Numbered from the stretch's first letter, positions 7,511 through 15,661 are shown. The stretch is 19,650 bases of DNA from CAZGMJ01 sp964526785 (GCA_964526785.1 CAZGMJ010000084.1:1-19650); one strand, 5' to 3'. Translations and numbers: made by a program. Notes: generated by a model not told the origin, from the sequence alone.

Positions 7511-10315
7511 ATGAACAGAGCACATCTCATTTGTACGATGCTCGTCTTTCTGGCCGTGGCACACACGGCAGAGGGCCAGTGGCAGAGAACGCCGGCGTCG
7601 GATACGGACAAGGAGTTCATTTCCGGCGATGCGGGTCTTCAGCCCGGCACTCCGCCGCAGGACCGTTCGTGCTGGATGGCGGCTGCATCGAACATGCTGG
7701 CGGGCGCCGGTTACGGCAACGGCGCCACGATACAGGCGCGGGCGGAGGATATTTATCTCGATATGATTACGTGGCAGGCGACGGTCGATCCGACGAACGT
7801 GCACGGGGTTCGGGACGGCGGCTGGATGGACAACGCTCTGGGCTGGTGGCTCGGCTCGCCGCACAATGTCTGGACGAGCAATCCGTATACTGTCGTTACG
7901 GTGTACGGCAACACGGACTGTACGCCGTGGGGCAGCACAAGCGGGCCGCGTTTTATGGGCAATGCGCTGCGCGACTACAAGACAGTGTCGGTGGGTATTC
8001 GGTGGCCCAGCGCGGGTGCCGGATGCAGCGGAGGTCATGCGCTTACTCCGTGGGGCGACAGCGGAACGGCCGCACATCTGGGGAGCAATCCGGGGCAGAT
8101 CATCGTGGCCGATTCGGACCGGGACAACGGCGGCGCCTTTCAGACGTACACATACGATGACTTTACGAATCCGAATCCGAGCGGCAGCAATGAGGGCAAC
8201 GGCTGGTACATGAATTTCAGTACGAATCACGCCTACATTGTCCAGGCCGTTACGCTGAGCCCGACCGACAGCCCGATAGACCCGCACGACGGGCCAACGC
8301 AGCGGGTAATCGGCTCCTATCGGATTCATCAGAACCGGCTGGAAGAGGCGACGGACCTGCACTATACCGCTTATACGGATTACAACATTCTCGGCTATCG
8401 CACCGAGATCGACTGGCCGACGGCGAACGAACCGGCGATCACCGAGAGCGATACGCATTATCCGCACCTGACGCGTTCGGATATCCACGTGGACTGGGAT
8501 CTGAGCGATCATCCGGTGCCGTACTGCAAGGACGTGACGATAACGACCGAGTTCATACTGCAGAACTGGAACGGGATTCGGTACGACGATGTGTATTTCA
8601 CGTATCCGGGCGGGCAGCGGACGAAGTACCGGCAGCCGCCTTATGATTCTTCGTCGGGTACGGACATTCGGGTCGACGGGCGCGACGGGGTCGAGCGCAT
8701 GCTGGCGGACGACTTTCCGTGCAACCGAAGCGGACTGATTACCAAGGTGTATCTGTGGGGTTCGTGGAAGAACGATTCGGGGGCACAGATGCCGCCGGGT
8801 GTGGTCAAGGGGTTTCATCTGCGGATATACAGCGACGATCCGGTCGGAGATGATCCGCTCAACCCGCGGGACGATCCGGAGAACATGTTTTCCAAGCCGC
8901 TTGAGTTGCTGTGGTCGGGTGATTTTACGGAATTCACGACGAGTGAATACGGCATGGTACAGGAGGAGTACTTCTGGGATTCGTATACGGGCGAGATGAG
9001 TTGGGACAACCGGATATGGTCTTATGTCATTCCCATTCCGGAGGACGAGGCCTTCGAGCAGAAGGGTACGCCCCGGCGACCATTGGTTTACTGGCTGGCG
9101 GTCTCGGCGGATGTCGAGGGAAGGGATGAGCCGGAATTCGGATGGAAGACCACGAGTCCGGAACATGCGTGGAACGATGCGGCGGTGATGTGGACGGACA
9201 ACAACTGGAAGCCGCTGATTTATCCTGCGAACCATCGCCTGGCGGACAGGCCGGTGGATATGTCTTTCGGGATTGTCACTGCGGGCGGCAGTCCGGGGCC
9301 CGGCTTTCCGGAATTCGGCTGGAACATCGTAACGCCGGAAGTCGAGGATCCGGAGGCGCCGGACATTACAGGCGGGTACGTTGTCGGTGCTTTCGACGTA
9401 TACGATATGGCCGGGGAACCGACGCTCGCGGGGCAGTATCGGTTCGTGCATCAGTATCCGTATAATCAGAATCCCGAGCATCATATCTTCACGCTGGAAG
9501 GCCCGACCGACGAGCCGACTGTCTGTGCGAACTTCGACGATCTGCCGGCGGGGGCCCGCTATCACGTCGGCGACGTATTCACGACCCAGGGGTATACGTG
9601 CGAGTGCAGAGAGTTCTTCTGGCTGCCCAGCGGCGGAACAACCGGCGGGTATGCGCGGGTGCATCCTGCGGGACTGTCAGGCGGAGTCGTCCAGGAACTG
9701 GAGCTTAACAACATCAACGTGGAGTTCGATTTCGGCGGACCGGTGGAGTGTGTGAGTTTTCTGTTCGGCGAGTACGGCGGGAATCTCAACCTGGAGGTCA
9801 ACGGGGATTTCAAGAACTTCCAGAATTTCGCACAGATAGACGGAACGACTATCGGCGGATGCAACGTCACTGTGACGAACGGGCACGGCAACGACAAGGG
9901 CAGGGTTGTTATTGCCGGTCCGGTGCAGCAGTTCACGGTTGGCGGTCAGGAGTTACGAATCGATGAGGTCTGTCCGTTCTGCGATCCCGGCGCGGGGTGC
10001 AGATACGCAGCCACCAATTTCCGATTCGGCCACAGCTATGGGTTGCCCGACAGTGCATCTTTGTGGCGGTTCAACGGCTGGATGACGACGCTGATGCACG
10101 AGGTTTCCCTGTGTGCGGGCCAGCCGCTGGAAATGGAACTGGACTGGGAAGGCCGTCTGCCGTATCCGCACAGCAATATCGTTCCGGCCGATGAGATTCT
10201 CGATCCACCGGCGTGCACGGTATATCTCGATGCGGATTTGAACAGGGACTGCTGTGTTGACGCCCGGGATTTCGCGTTGTTCGCCGAGGACTGGCTGGAG
10301 TGCACGGTCCAGTAA
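7511..10315 (+). CDS. Secreted papain-like cysteine peptidase with dockerin-like C-terminus
   Basis: This is an exported multidomain protein of 934 residues. The signal peptide is residues 1-22 (cut after AEG). Residues about 30-265 look like a papain-fold cysteine peptidase. Cys54 lies in DRSCWMAAASNML; His176 lies in GGHALTPWGDSG; Asp201 or Asp203 lies in VADSDRD. The order and the 'H-A-x-x-x-W-G ... V-x-D-S-D' pattern resemble the IdeS/Mac-type immunoglobulin-cleaving family, but the natural target here is unknown. Residues about 383-595 form a beta-rich domain (LADDFPC ... FGWKTT) of a kind I associate with secreted Phycisphaerae proteins. Residues about 669-825 form another beta-sandwich (FGEYGGNLNLEVNGDF). 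The end carries one EF-hand-type loop, D909-x-N-x-D-x-x-x-D-x-x-D920, followed by FALFAEDW, as in dockerin type I repeats. Start choice: AAAGGAG lies about 7 bases before the ATG, directly followed by the signal peptide. A frame open from 7310 lacks both features. Confidence 0.85.
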   Translation: MNRAHLICTMLVFLAVAHTAEGQWQRTPASDTDKEFISGDAGLQPGTPPQDRSCWMAAASNMLAGAGYGNGATIQARAEDIYLDMITWQATVDPTNVHGVRDGGWMDNALGWWLGSPHNVWTSNPYTVVTVYGNTDCTPWGSTSGPRFMGNALRDYKTVSVGIRWPSAGAGCSGGHALTPWGDSGTAAHLGSNPGQIIVADSDRDNGGAFQTYTYDDFTNPNPSGSNEGNGWYMNFSTNHAYIVQAVTLSPTDSPIDPHDGPTQRVIGSYRIHQNRLEEATDLHYTAYTDYNILGYRTEIDWPTANEPAITESDTHYPHLTRSDIHVDWDLSDHPVPYCKDVTITTEFILQNWNGIRYDDVYFTYPGGQRTKYRQPPYDSSSGTDIRVDGRDGVERMLADDFPCNRSGLITKVYLWGSWKNDSGAQMPPGVVKGFHLRIYSDDPVGDDPLNPRDDPENMFSKPLELLWSGDFTEFTTSEYGMVQEEYFWDSYTGEMSWDNRIWSYVIPIPEDEAFEQKGTPRRPLVYWLAVSADVEGRDEPEFGWKTTSPEHAWNDAAVMWTDNNWKPLIYPANHRLADRPVDMSFGIVTAGGSPGPGFPEFGWNIVTPEVEDPEAPDITGGYVVGAFDVYDMAGEPTLAGQYRFVHQYPYNQNPEHHIFTLEGPTDEPTVCANFDDLPAGARYHVGDVFTTQGYTCECREFFWLPSGGTTGGYARVHPAGLSGGVVQELELNNINVEFDFGGPVECVSFLFGEYGGNLNLEVNGDFKNFQNFAQIDGTTIGGCNVTVTNGHGNDKGRVVIAGPVQQFTVGGQELRIDEVCPFCDPGAGCRYAATNFRFGHSYGLPDSASLWRFNGWMTTLMHEVSLCAGQPLEMELDWEGRLPYPHSNIVPADEILDPPACTVYLDADLNRDCCVDARDFALFAEDWLECTVQ

Positions 10316-10320
10316 GGGTC

Positions 10321-10341
10321 TGACGGCGGGACGAGCCGTCA
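10321..10341 (+). terminator. Hairpin just after the peptidase gene, possible terminator
   Basis: TGACGGC and GCCGTCA form a perfect 7-base-pair stem with a loop of 7, starting 5 bases after the stop codon. No run of T follows, so it is not a standard rho-independent terminator; it could protect the 3' end of the transcript or act as a weak terminator. Confidence 0.35.
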
Positions 10342-10415
10342 TCGGTATCCGGCAGCAGAGGCGGTCAGCGGGCGCGCGCGGCCTCAGAGCGGGCGGGGTC
10401 TGTCTATATCGGGGC

Positions 10416-10443
10416 TTGCGAATCGGGGCGGGGTTGCTATGAT
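10416..10443 (+). promoter_or_regulatory. Candidate sigma70-type promoter for the ThuA-domain gene
   Basis: TTGCGA (10416-10421) and TATGAT (10438-10443) are separated by 16 bases. The -10 box matches the consensus at 5 of 6 positions and the -35 box at 4 of 6. The leader to the start at 10534 would be about 85 bases. It suggests that the ThuA gene is transcribed on its own and not only by read-through. Confidence 0.45.
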
Positions 10444-10518
10444 AGCGAGCGTTTGGACGGCTGTTGTTCGTTGCAGCAGCAAGGGGGCAAAATTGTGCCC
10501 GGGATTCTCTGGTGACGT

Positions 10519-10526
10519 AAAGGAGG
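10519..10526 (+). promoter_or_regulatory. Strong Shine-Dalgarno site of the ThuA-domain gene
   Basis: AAAGGAGG lies 7 bases before the ATG at 10534. It is the most complete Shine-Dalgarno sequence in the window and fixes the start of the gene. Confidence 0.8.
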
Positions 10527-10533
10527 TTGTTTC

Positions 10534-11289
10534 ATGCGAAGTGTTCGACTGTTGGTTCTGGCGGCTTTGTTGGCGGTGGCGTGTCTTGCGGTTTGCGGTA
10601 CGGCGGCCCAGGGCAAGGGCAAGATTAACGTATTGCTGATCGGCGGCGACGACGTTACGCCGTATCACGATCCGCACGAAATCTCGGAAAAGACGCGCGA
10701 GGCCCTGCTGGCTTCGGGGCGTTTTAACGTAACGGTTTGCGAGGACGCCTTCATTCTCGAATCCGAAAAGGCGCTCGACCGATACGACGTGATAGCGCTG
10801 ACCATGTACAACGCGCACAGGCCGACGCTCAGCGACGAGGCGAAGGAGAATCTGCTGGGCTTCGTCAAGGGCGGCAAGGGCTTCTACGTTCAGCATCTTG
10901 CCAGCGCCTGCTTCAAGGAGTGGGACGAATTCGGCAAACTCTGCGGCCGCCACTGGGTGATGGGCAAATCGGGCCACGGTCCGCGCGGCGTTTTCAAAGT
11001 GAAGATCGCCAACGACGATCATGCCATTACGAAGGGGATGGAGGACTTCAAGATCTTCGACGAACTCTACTCGAAGCTTCAGGGCGATGGGGAGATCACG
11101 GTTCTTGCATCGGCTTATTCGGACTGGAGCGAGAAGGAAGAGCCGCTCGTGTTCGTTCGCCCCTACGGCAAGGGCCGGTCGGTGCACAATGCCCTGGGGC
11201 ACGATTTCAAGGCGATCCTGAATCCCAGCATGCAGAAGCTGATCTGTCGCGGCGTGGAGTGGGCGGCGACGGGCAAGGTCGCCGAGTAG
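10534..11289 (+). CDS. Secreted ThuA-like domain protein
   Basis: This exported protein of 251 residues consists of a signal peptide (about residues 1-26, hydrophobic LLVLAALLAVACLAV) and a single ThuA-like domain, a fold related to class I glutamine amidotransferases. The family is named after a trehalose-utilisation gene of rhizobia, but its biochemical activity is not established; in planctomycetes it is very often secreted and linked to sugar catabolism. Visible family landmarks are KINVLLIGGDD at the N-terminus, the GGKGFYVQH strand-turn, GHGPRGVFKVKI, HAITKGMEDFKIFDELY, the YGKGRSVHNALGHD segment and RGVEWAATG at the C-terminus. The length fits a single-domain member with no added cytochrome or propeller. 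It lies between its own candidate promoter and a clear terminator, so it is probably monocistronic. The specific substrate cannot be inferred. Confidence 0.9.
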   Translation: MRSVRLLVLAALLAVACLAVCGTAAQGKGKINVLLIGGDDVTPYHDPHEISEKTREALLASGRFNVTVCEDAFILESEKALDRYDVIALTMYNAHRPTLSDEAKENLLGFVKGGKGFYVQHLASACFKEWDEFGKLCGRHWVMGKSGHGPRGVFKVKIANDDHAITKGMEDFKIFDELYSKLQGDGEITVLASAYSDWSEKEEPLVFVRPYGKGRSVHNALGHDFKAILNPSMQKLICRGVEWAATGKVAE

Positions 11290-11318
11290 GGCGTCTGACT
11301 ATTGCCGTTTAGTAATTC

Positions 11319-11358
11319 AAAGGGGCAGCCGTCAAACCGATGGTTGTCCCTTTTTTTT
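11319..11358 (+). terminator. Rho-independent terminator after the ThuA-domain gene
   Basis: AAAGGGGCAGCC (11319-11330) pairs with GGTTGTCCCTTT (11342-11353) over 12 positions, two of them G-U pairs, around a loop of 11. A run of eight T (11351-11358) ends it. It starts 30 bases after the ThuA stop codon. Confidence 0.88.
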
Positions 11359-11360
11359 AG

Positions 11361-11540
11361 GTCTCCTTAATTGTGCGGAGTTACAGGCGTCGCGGCGGCC
11401 TCCGCAATGATGCCGTTGCCCCTATACGCCGTATCGAAGGATACGCCAAACATCGTGCCGGTCTGTGCCGCCGACCACAACTCTATGATCTCGAGAACGA
11501 CACCGCCGAACAGCAGCAAGTCTACGACCTGATCCGCTGA
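11361..11540 (+). pseudogene. Possible decayed 3' end of a sulfatase gene
   Basis: A stop-to-stop frame of 59 codons with no good start ends in RRPQLYDLENDTAEQQQVYDLIR and a TGA at 11538-11540. The LYDLENDTAE stretch looks like the C-terminal L-Y-D-L-x-N-D-P-x-E motif of S1 sulfatases; the intact sulfatase in this window has ELYDLQNDPDE at the matching place. The upstream part of the frame is not sulfatase-like by eye, and neither sulfatase signature nor ribosome binding site is present. I read it as a possible remnant left by deletion. The resemblance is short and could be chance. Confidence 0.3.
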
Positions 11541-11595
11541 ATGGGTGTCCCAATGTGGAACTCAGGTGCAGGCATGTTTTGCCCGGCGCGGCTGG

Positions 11596-11624
11596 TTGAG
11601 AAACGCGTGTGTTTGTAGTACACT
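11596..11624 (+). promoter_or_regulatory. Candidate sigma70-type promoter for the methyltransferase-propeller operon
   Basis: TTGAGA (11596-11601) and TACACT (11619-11624) are separated by 17 bases, matching the consensus at 5 of 6 and 4 of 6 positions. The leader to the ATG at 11669 would be about 40 bases, with GAGGGT as a ribosome binding site 8 bases before the start. Confidence 0.45.
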
Positions 11625-11668
11625 TTGCGGACGCCAGGACATGTCTTCTATTCTGAGGGTCGAATACT

Positions 11669-14600
11669 ATGAACATGAACCACACATCGTACCGCAGAGT
11701 ACTCCCCGTCATCCTGATGCTGGGCATTTGCTCCCCGCTGGCCGCACAAATGCAAACGAGCATCCGACAAGCCCGGCACATCCTGGACGTGGCAGGCATC
11801 AAGGGCGGCTTGATCGTGCACATTGGCTGCGACGAACCGGACCTGACGGCGGCTCTGCGCCGCGATGATTCCTGTCTCGTTCATGGCCTCGCCGTCGATC
11901 CCATCAAGGTACAGAACGCGCGAAAGCATATTCGTTCGCTTGGCGGGTATGGTCCGGTCTCGATCGCTCGTTTTGACGGCATGCACCTGCCTTACGCGGA
12001 TAATCTGGTGAACCTGATCGTGGCCGACGGCCTGGCGGACATTTTGCGAGCCGAGTGCCTGCGAGTTCTCGCTCCGCAAGGCGTTTTGTGCATCAAATCG
12101 GACGACGATTGGGTTGCGACCGTCAAGCCCGGATCCGAGACAATCGACGAGTGGACACACCACCTGCACGATCCGGGCGGAAACGCGGTGTCAAGCGACC
12201 AGGTGACCGGCCCGCCTCGACAGATACAGTGGACCGCCGGACCGCTCTGGGCCCGCAGCCACGGCTGGACTCCCAGCGTCAGCGCGATGGTTTCCGCAGG
12301 CGGCAGGATCTTCTATATCTGCGATCAGACGATGACGGGCGTGGACGGCTCAGTGCCGAGCCGCTGGTGCGTGGTCGCCCGCGATGCATTCAGCGGCGTG
12401 CCTCTGTGGGAAGTTCCAATCCCCAAATGGGGCTCGCAGGCTTTCAGCGGGACACCCGACGCAGGCCACGGCATTACCGTCGGCCGCTTCACCATGCCGC
12501 CGCATGTCGGCAAGCGCCTCGTTGCCGTCGGCGATACCGTCTACGTCACGCTCGGTCCGACTGCTCCTGTCACCGCGCTCGATGCAGCTACGGGACAGAT
12601 TCGAAATGTCTACAAGGGAACCGAAAACACCGATGAAATACTCTGCAGCGATGGCCGTCTGATTTTGTCGATCAATCCGCCCGCCGACGCCAAACCGCCC
12701 GTGGTGGAAAAGGACCAAACTCCGCCGCCGGCCCCGGGCAAGTCCATCTGCGCCGTCGATATTGAGACCGGCCGGATGCTCTGGAAGAACGGACCCTTTG
12801 ACGCCGTCCGCGCCGGCAGAGGACAGGACCCGTTCGGCCGACTCGAACTGGCCGCCGGCGACGGCAAAGTCTTCATCCTCACCGCCCAGGCGATACATTG
12901 CTTCGACGCCGCATCGGGCGACATACTCTGGCGAATCGACCGCCCGAAACTGCCCGATGACGCCGTCCGACGGCTCGGCTTCGCAGGCATGTACGAGTTC
13001 CTTCTCACGGTCATGGTATACCGCGACGGTGTCGTCCTGCTCGCTCAGCCCGAACCGAACACGCATCATACGTACCACACGATGCCCGGAACGCTCTACG
13101 CCTTCGACGCCGACAGCGGCCGCCGCATGTGGCACCACGCATACGGCGGGTGGGGACACTGCACCCCGCCCGATGTTTTCGTCGTCGGCGACAACGTCTG
13201 GACGCACGTCAATGCCGAGACCGAGTTCGGGTCGGTCTGGGGCAACGGCTACCGCGCGCTGGATTCGAGCAAGGTGGACTATCGCATTCAGGCCCTTAAC
13301 CTTCGCACCGGCAAACTGCAGCGCGAGATTTCCACCAAAGACATCTTCAACGTCGGCCACCACCATCGCTGCTATCGCAACAAGATCACCGAGCGTTTTC
13401 TGCTTTCTTCGCGACGCGGCGTCGAGTTCGTGGACCTCGCCTCCGGCCGGAACTACCAGAACCACTGGGTCCGCAGCGGCTGTTTGCTCGGCTACCTGCC
13501 CTGCAACGGTCTGCTTTACACCACACCGCACCCGTGCAGTTGCTACATCGAGGCGAAACTCATCGGCTTCAACGCCCTGGCCCCCGCCAGAGATCCCGCT
13601 CCCCCGATCGGGCAACGGCTCGAAAAAGGCCCCGCGTATGCAGCCCCGAGCGCTCGGCGAACAGAGCCGCAGGCCAATGACTGGCCCACCTACCGCGCCG
13701 GCGGTCTCCGCAGCGGCGCGACGGACTGCGCCGTCCCGACAAATCTCGAAATCGCATGGCAGACCGACATCGGTGCCGAACTCAGCGCTCCGGTCGTCTC
13801 GAATGGCAAGGTCTATCTCGCCTGCCCCGAGACGCACGACGTTCGCGCGCTCGACGCCGGTACGGGCCGAACGCTATGGACCTGCACCGCCGATTCGCGC
13901 ATCGACTCGCCTCCAACGATTCACAACGGCCTGGCCATCTTCGGTTCGGCCGACGGCACCGTCTATTGCCTCACCGCCGACACCGGCCGACTGGTCTGGC
14001 GCTTTACAGCGGCGCCGCATCGCCGCCTGATCAATGCCTGCAATCGCCTGGAATCGCCCTGGCCCGTGCCCGGCAGCGTGTTGATCCACGAGAATCAATG
14101 CTGGTTCGCAGCCGGGCGATCCTCCTATCTCGACGGCGGGATCCAAGTCTACGCCCTCGACCCCGCCACGGGCAAGGTCCTGCACCACCGGACGATCTAC
14201 CATCCCGACCCGGAGACGCACATCTCCTCGCCCGAGCCAAGCGCCCACGCCATTGCCGGTATGCTTAACGACGTCCCCGCCACCGACGGCGCAAACGTCT
14301 TCATCCGCCAGATGCAGATATCCTCGAACGGCAAGAAGAAGGGGAAGCCCCACCTGTACACTTCCGGCGGCTATCTCGATTCCAGCCTGTTCAACCGCAC
14401 ATACTGGCAGGTCGGACAAGCCCGCACGGCCGGGTTGATGGTAATGGGCGACGATTGCGCTTACGGCGTCGAGGTCTATGCGTCGCGCAGCCGCGAGACG
14501 GTCTTCACGCCCGGGGCCGGTGCCTATCGCCTCAAGTGCGCCCTGTTGAAGGCGCCGCCTGCCGCGTCGAAGCCCAAACGCCGCATGAAAGAACCGCCCG

Positions 14601-14896
14601 CCCGCTGGCAGCAGAAGCTTCCGATCCGCGTAACGGCTCTGGTGCGTGCGGCAGATACGCTTTTCGCCGCCGGTTTGCCCGATACGCGCGACAGCCACAC
14701 CCGCCGGACCAATGGCCGTCCCTGCCCCGGTGCAATGGCCGCGTTCGACGCCGAGACGGGCAAAGCAATCGAACAGTATAAACTGCCCGCCCCGCCCGTC
14801 TGGGACGGCATGGCCGCCGCCAATGGCCGGCTCTACATCAGCACCGATAACGGCCGCATCCTCTGCATGTGTCCGGAAGATGCCGCGAACAACTGA
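11669..14896 (+). CDS. Secreted methyltransferase-like/PQQ-propeller fusion protein
   Basis: This exported protein of 1075 residues joins two unrelated folds. After a signal peptide (about residues 1-26, ending SPLAAQ), residues about 30-150 carry the layout of a class I SAM-dependent methyltransferase: a motif-I-like VHIGCDEPD (50-58), an acidic strand end GLAVD (73-77), DGMHLPYADNLVNLIVAD (103-120) and RVLAPQGVLCIK (132-143). Motif I lacks the usual second and third glycines, so SAM binding is doubtful. A linker DEWTHHLHDPGGNAVSSD (160-177) leads into PQQ-like propeller blades, with a second propeller opening at about 671 (NDWPTYRAGG) and typical blade signatures such as DAGTGRTLWTC and TADTGRLVWRF. 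I know this architecture as a planctomycete family of unknown function. No heme motif is seen. The ATG at 11669 has GAGGGT 8 bases upstream; an ATG two codons later is a possible alternative. The VTT gene follows after 39 bases and is probably cotranscribed. Confidence 0.86.
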   Translation: MNMNHTSYRRVLPVILMLGICSPLAAQMQTSIRQARHILDVAGIKGGLIVHIGCDEPDLTAALRRDDSCLVHGLAVDPIKVQNARKHIRSLGGYGPVSIARFDGMHLPYADNLVNLIVADGLADILRAECLRVLAPQGVLCIKSDDDWVATVKPGSETIDEWTHHLHDPGGNAVSSDQVTGPPRQIQWTAGPLWARSHGWTPSVSAMVSAGGRIFYICDQTMTGVDGSVPSRWCVVARDAFSGVPLWEVPIPKWGSQAFSGTPDAGHGITVGRFTMPPHVGKRLVAVGDTVYVTLGPTAPVTALDAATGQIRNVYKGTENTDEILCSDGRLILSINPPADAKPPVVEKDQTPPPAPGKSICAVDIETGRMLWKNGPFDAVRAGRGQDPFGRLELAAGDGKVFILTAQAIHCFDAASGDILWRIDRPKLPDDAVRRLGFAGMYEFLLTVMVYRDGVVLLAQPEPNTHHTYHTMPGTLYAFDADSGRRMWHHAYGGWGHCTPPDVFVVGDNVWTHVNAETEFGSVWGNGYRALDSSKVDYRIQALNLRTGKLQREISTKDIFNVGHHHRCYRNKITERFLLSSRRGVEFVDLASGRNYQNHWVRSGCLLGYLPCNGLLYTTPHPCSCYIEAKLIGFNALAPARDPAPPIGQRLEKGPAYAAPSARRTEPQANDWPTYRAGGLRSGATDCAVPTNLEIAWQTDIGAELSAPVVSNGKVYLACPETHDVRALDAGTGRTLWTCTADSRIDSPPTIHNGLAIFGSADGTVYCLTADTGRLVWRFTAAPHRRLINACNRLESPWPVPGSVLIHENQCWFAAGRSSYLDGGIQVYALDPATGKVLHHRTIYHPDPETHISSPEPSAHAIAGMLNDVPATDGANVFIRQMQISSNGKKKGKPHLYTSGGYLDSSLFNRTYWQVGQARTAGLMVMGDDCAYGVEVYASRSRETVFTPGAGAYRLKCALLKAPPAASKPKRRMKEPPARWQQKLPIRVTALVRAADTLFAAGLPDTRDSHTRRTNGRPCPGAMAAFDAETGKAIEQYKLPAPPVWDGMAAANGRLYISTDNGRILCMCPEDAANN

Positions 14897-14935
14897 TTCG
14901 GCAATGTTTGAACGTCCGCAGCCGTCCACAGAGCA

Positions 14936-15661
14936 ATGAAGAAGAACGTACGACTTATCGTATTTGGCGTCCTTGTGCTCGCCCTTGTCGCCGGGGCGTT
15001 CCTGCTCCCCGTCAAGCACTGGCTGATCGCCGCGCTCGAGTGGACCGAAGGGCTCGGTCTCTGGGCTCCGATATTCGTCGTGGGTTTCTACGTTGTTGCA
15101 TGCGTCCTCTTGCTGCCGGGTTCGGTACTCACGCTGGGCGCCGGTCTGATCTTCGGTGTGCCTGTCGGAACCATCACGGTTTCATTCGGCAGCACTCTCG
15201 GCGCCTGTGTGGCTTTCCTGACAGGACGCACGGTTGCCCGCGACTGGGTCGCGGAGAAGGTGCGCACCAGCGAGAAGTTCTCGGCCATCGACGAAGCCGT
15301 CGGCGAGCAGGGCTTCAAGATCGTGCTTCTGACCCGCCTCAGCCCCGTATTCCCCTTCAACTTCCTCAACTATGCGTACGGGCTTACGCAAGTCCCCTTC
15401 TGGCAATACGCCCTGGGGTCCTGGATCGGGATGATCCCGGGCACAATCATGTACGTTTACCTCGGCGCCGGTCTGCGGTCCCTCTCGGAATTGGCTGCCG
15501 GCAAGGTGGAAGGCGGCACCGCCCAGCGCATATTCTTCTGGTGCGGCCTGGCCGCTACGGTTGTTGTGACCGTCTTTATTACGCATATCGCGCGAAGAGC
15601 ACTCAAAAAGAAAATCCCGGCCGGATCCGACCCGAACCGGGACGAATCAGCGCCCCAATGA
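14936..15661 (+). CDS. TVP38/TMEM64 (VTT domain) family membrane protein
   Basis: This is an inner-membrane protein of 241 residues from the TVP38/TMEM64 group, related to DedA. Relatives act in lipid scrambling or membrane homeostasis, but bacterial members mostly lack an assigned substrate. Hydrophobic segments lie at about residues 6-24, 42-62, 66-96, 126-146, 155-180 and 199-217. The VTT core is visible: the glycine-rich LTLGAGLIFGVPVGTITVS, then GSTLGACVAFLTGR, and the conserved reentrant stretch R134-L-S-P-V-F-P140-F-N-F-L-N145-Y. The tail is basic then polar (RRALKKK), as in many members. The ribosome binding site is weak (CAGAG), which fits translation in an operon with the fusion gene ending 39 bases upstream. 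A direct link between the two products is only suggested by position. Confidence 0.93.
   Translation: MKKNVRLIVFGVLVLALVAGAFLLPVKHWLIAALEWTEGLGLWAPIFVVGFYVVACVLLLPGSVLTLGAGLIFGVPVGTITVSFGSTLGACVAFLTGRTVARDWVAEKVRTSEKFSAIDEAVGEQGFKIVLLTRLSPVFPFNFLNYAYGLTQVPFWQYALGSWIGMIPGTIMYVYLGAGLRSLSELAAGKVEGGTAQRIFFWCGLAATVVVTVFITHIARRALKKKIPAGSDPNRDESAPQ

Larger units (their letters stand above)
11290..11668. other. Intergenic region of 379 bases between ThuA and the fusion gene
   Basis: It holds, in order, the ThuA terminator, the possible sulfatase remnant and a candidate promoter for the following gene, each listed separately. I see no intact gene, RNA gene or repeat. It also lies where the strand G/C bias of the window changes sign. 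Confidence 0.6.

Noticed and set aside
7487..9664. Minus-strand open frame of over 700 codons opposite the peptidase gene
   Set aside because: It has no recognisable domain, an Arg/Val/Ile-biased composition and no ribosome binding site, and it overlaps a gene with clear domains.
10316..11668. dif site at the strand-bias change
   Set aside because: I looked for a sequence like the XerCD consensus with its AT-rich palindromic centre and found none; the terminus idea therefore rests on base bias alone.
12350..15019. Two minus-strand open frames opposite the fusion gene
   Set aside because: They are Gly/Ala/Arg-rich antisense translations of the propeller repeats without family features.
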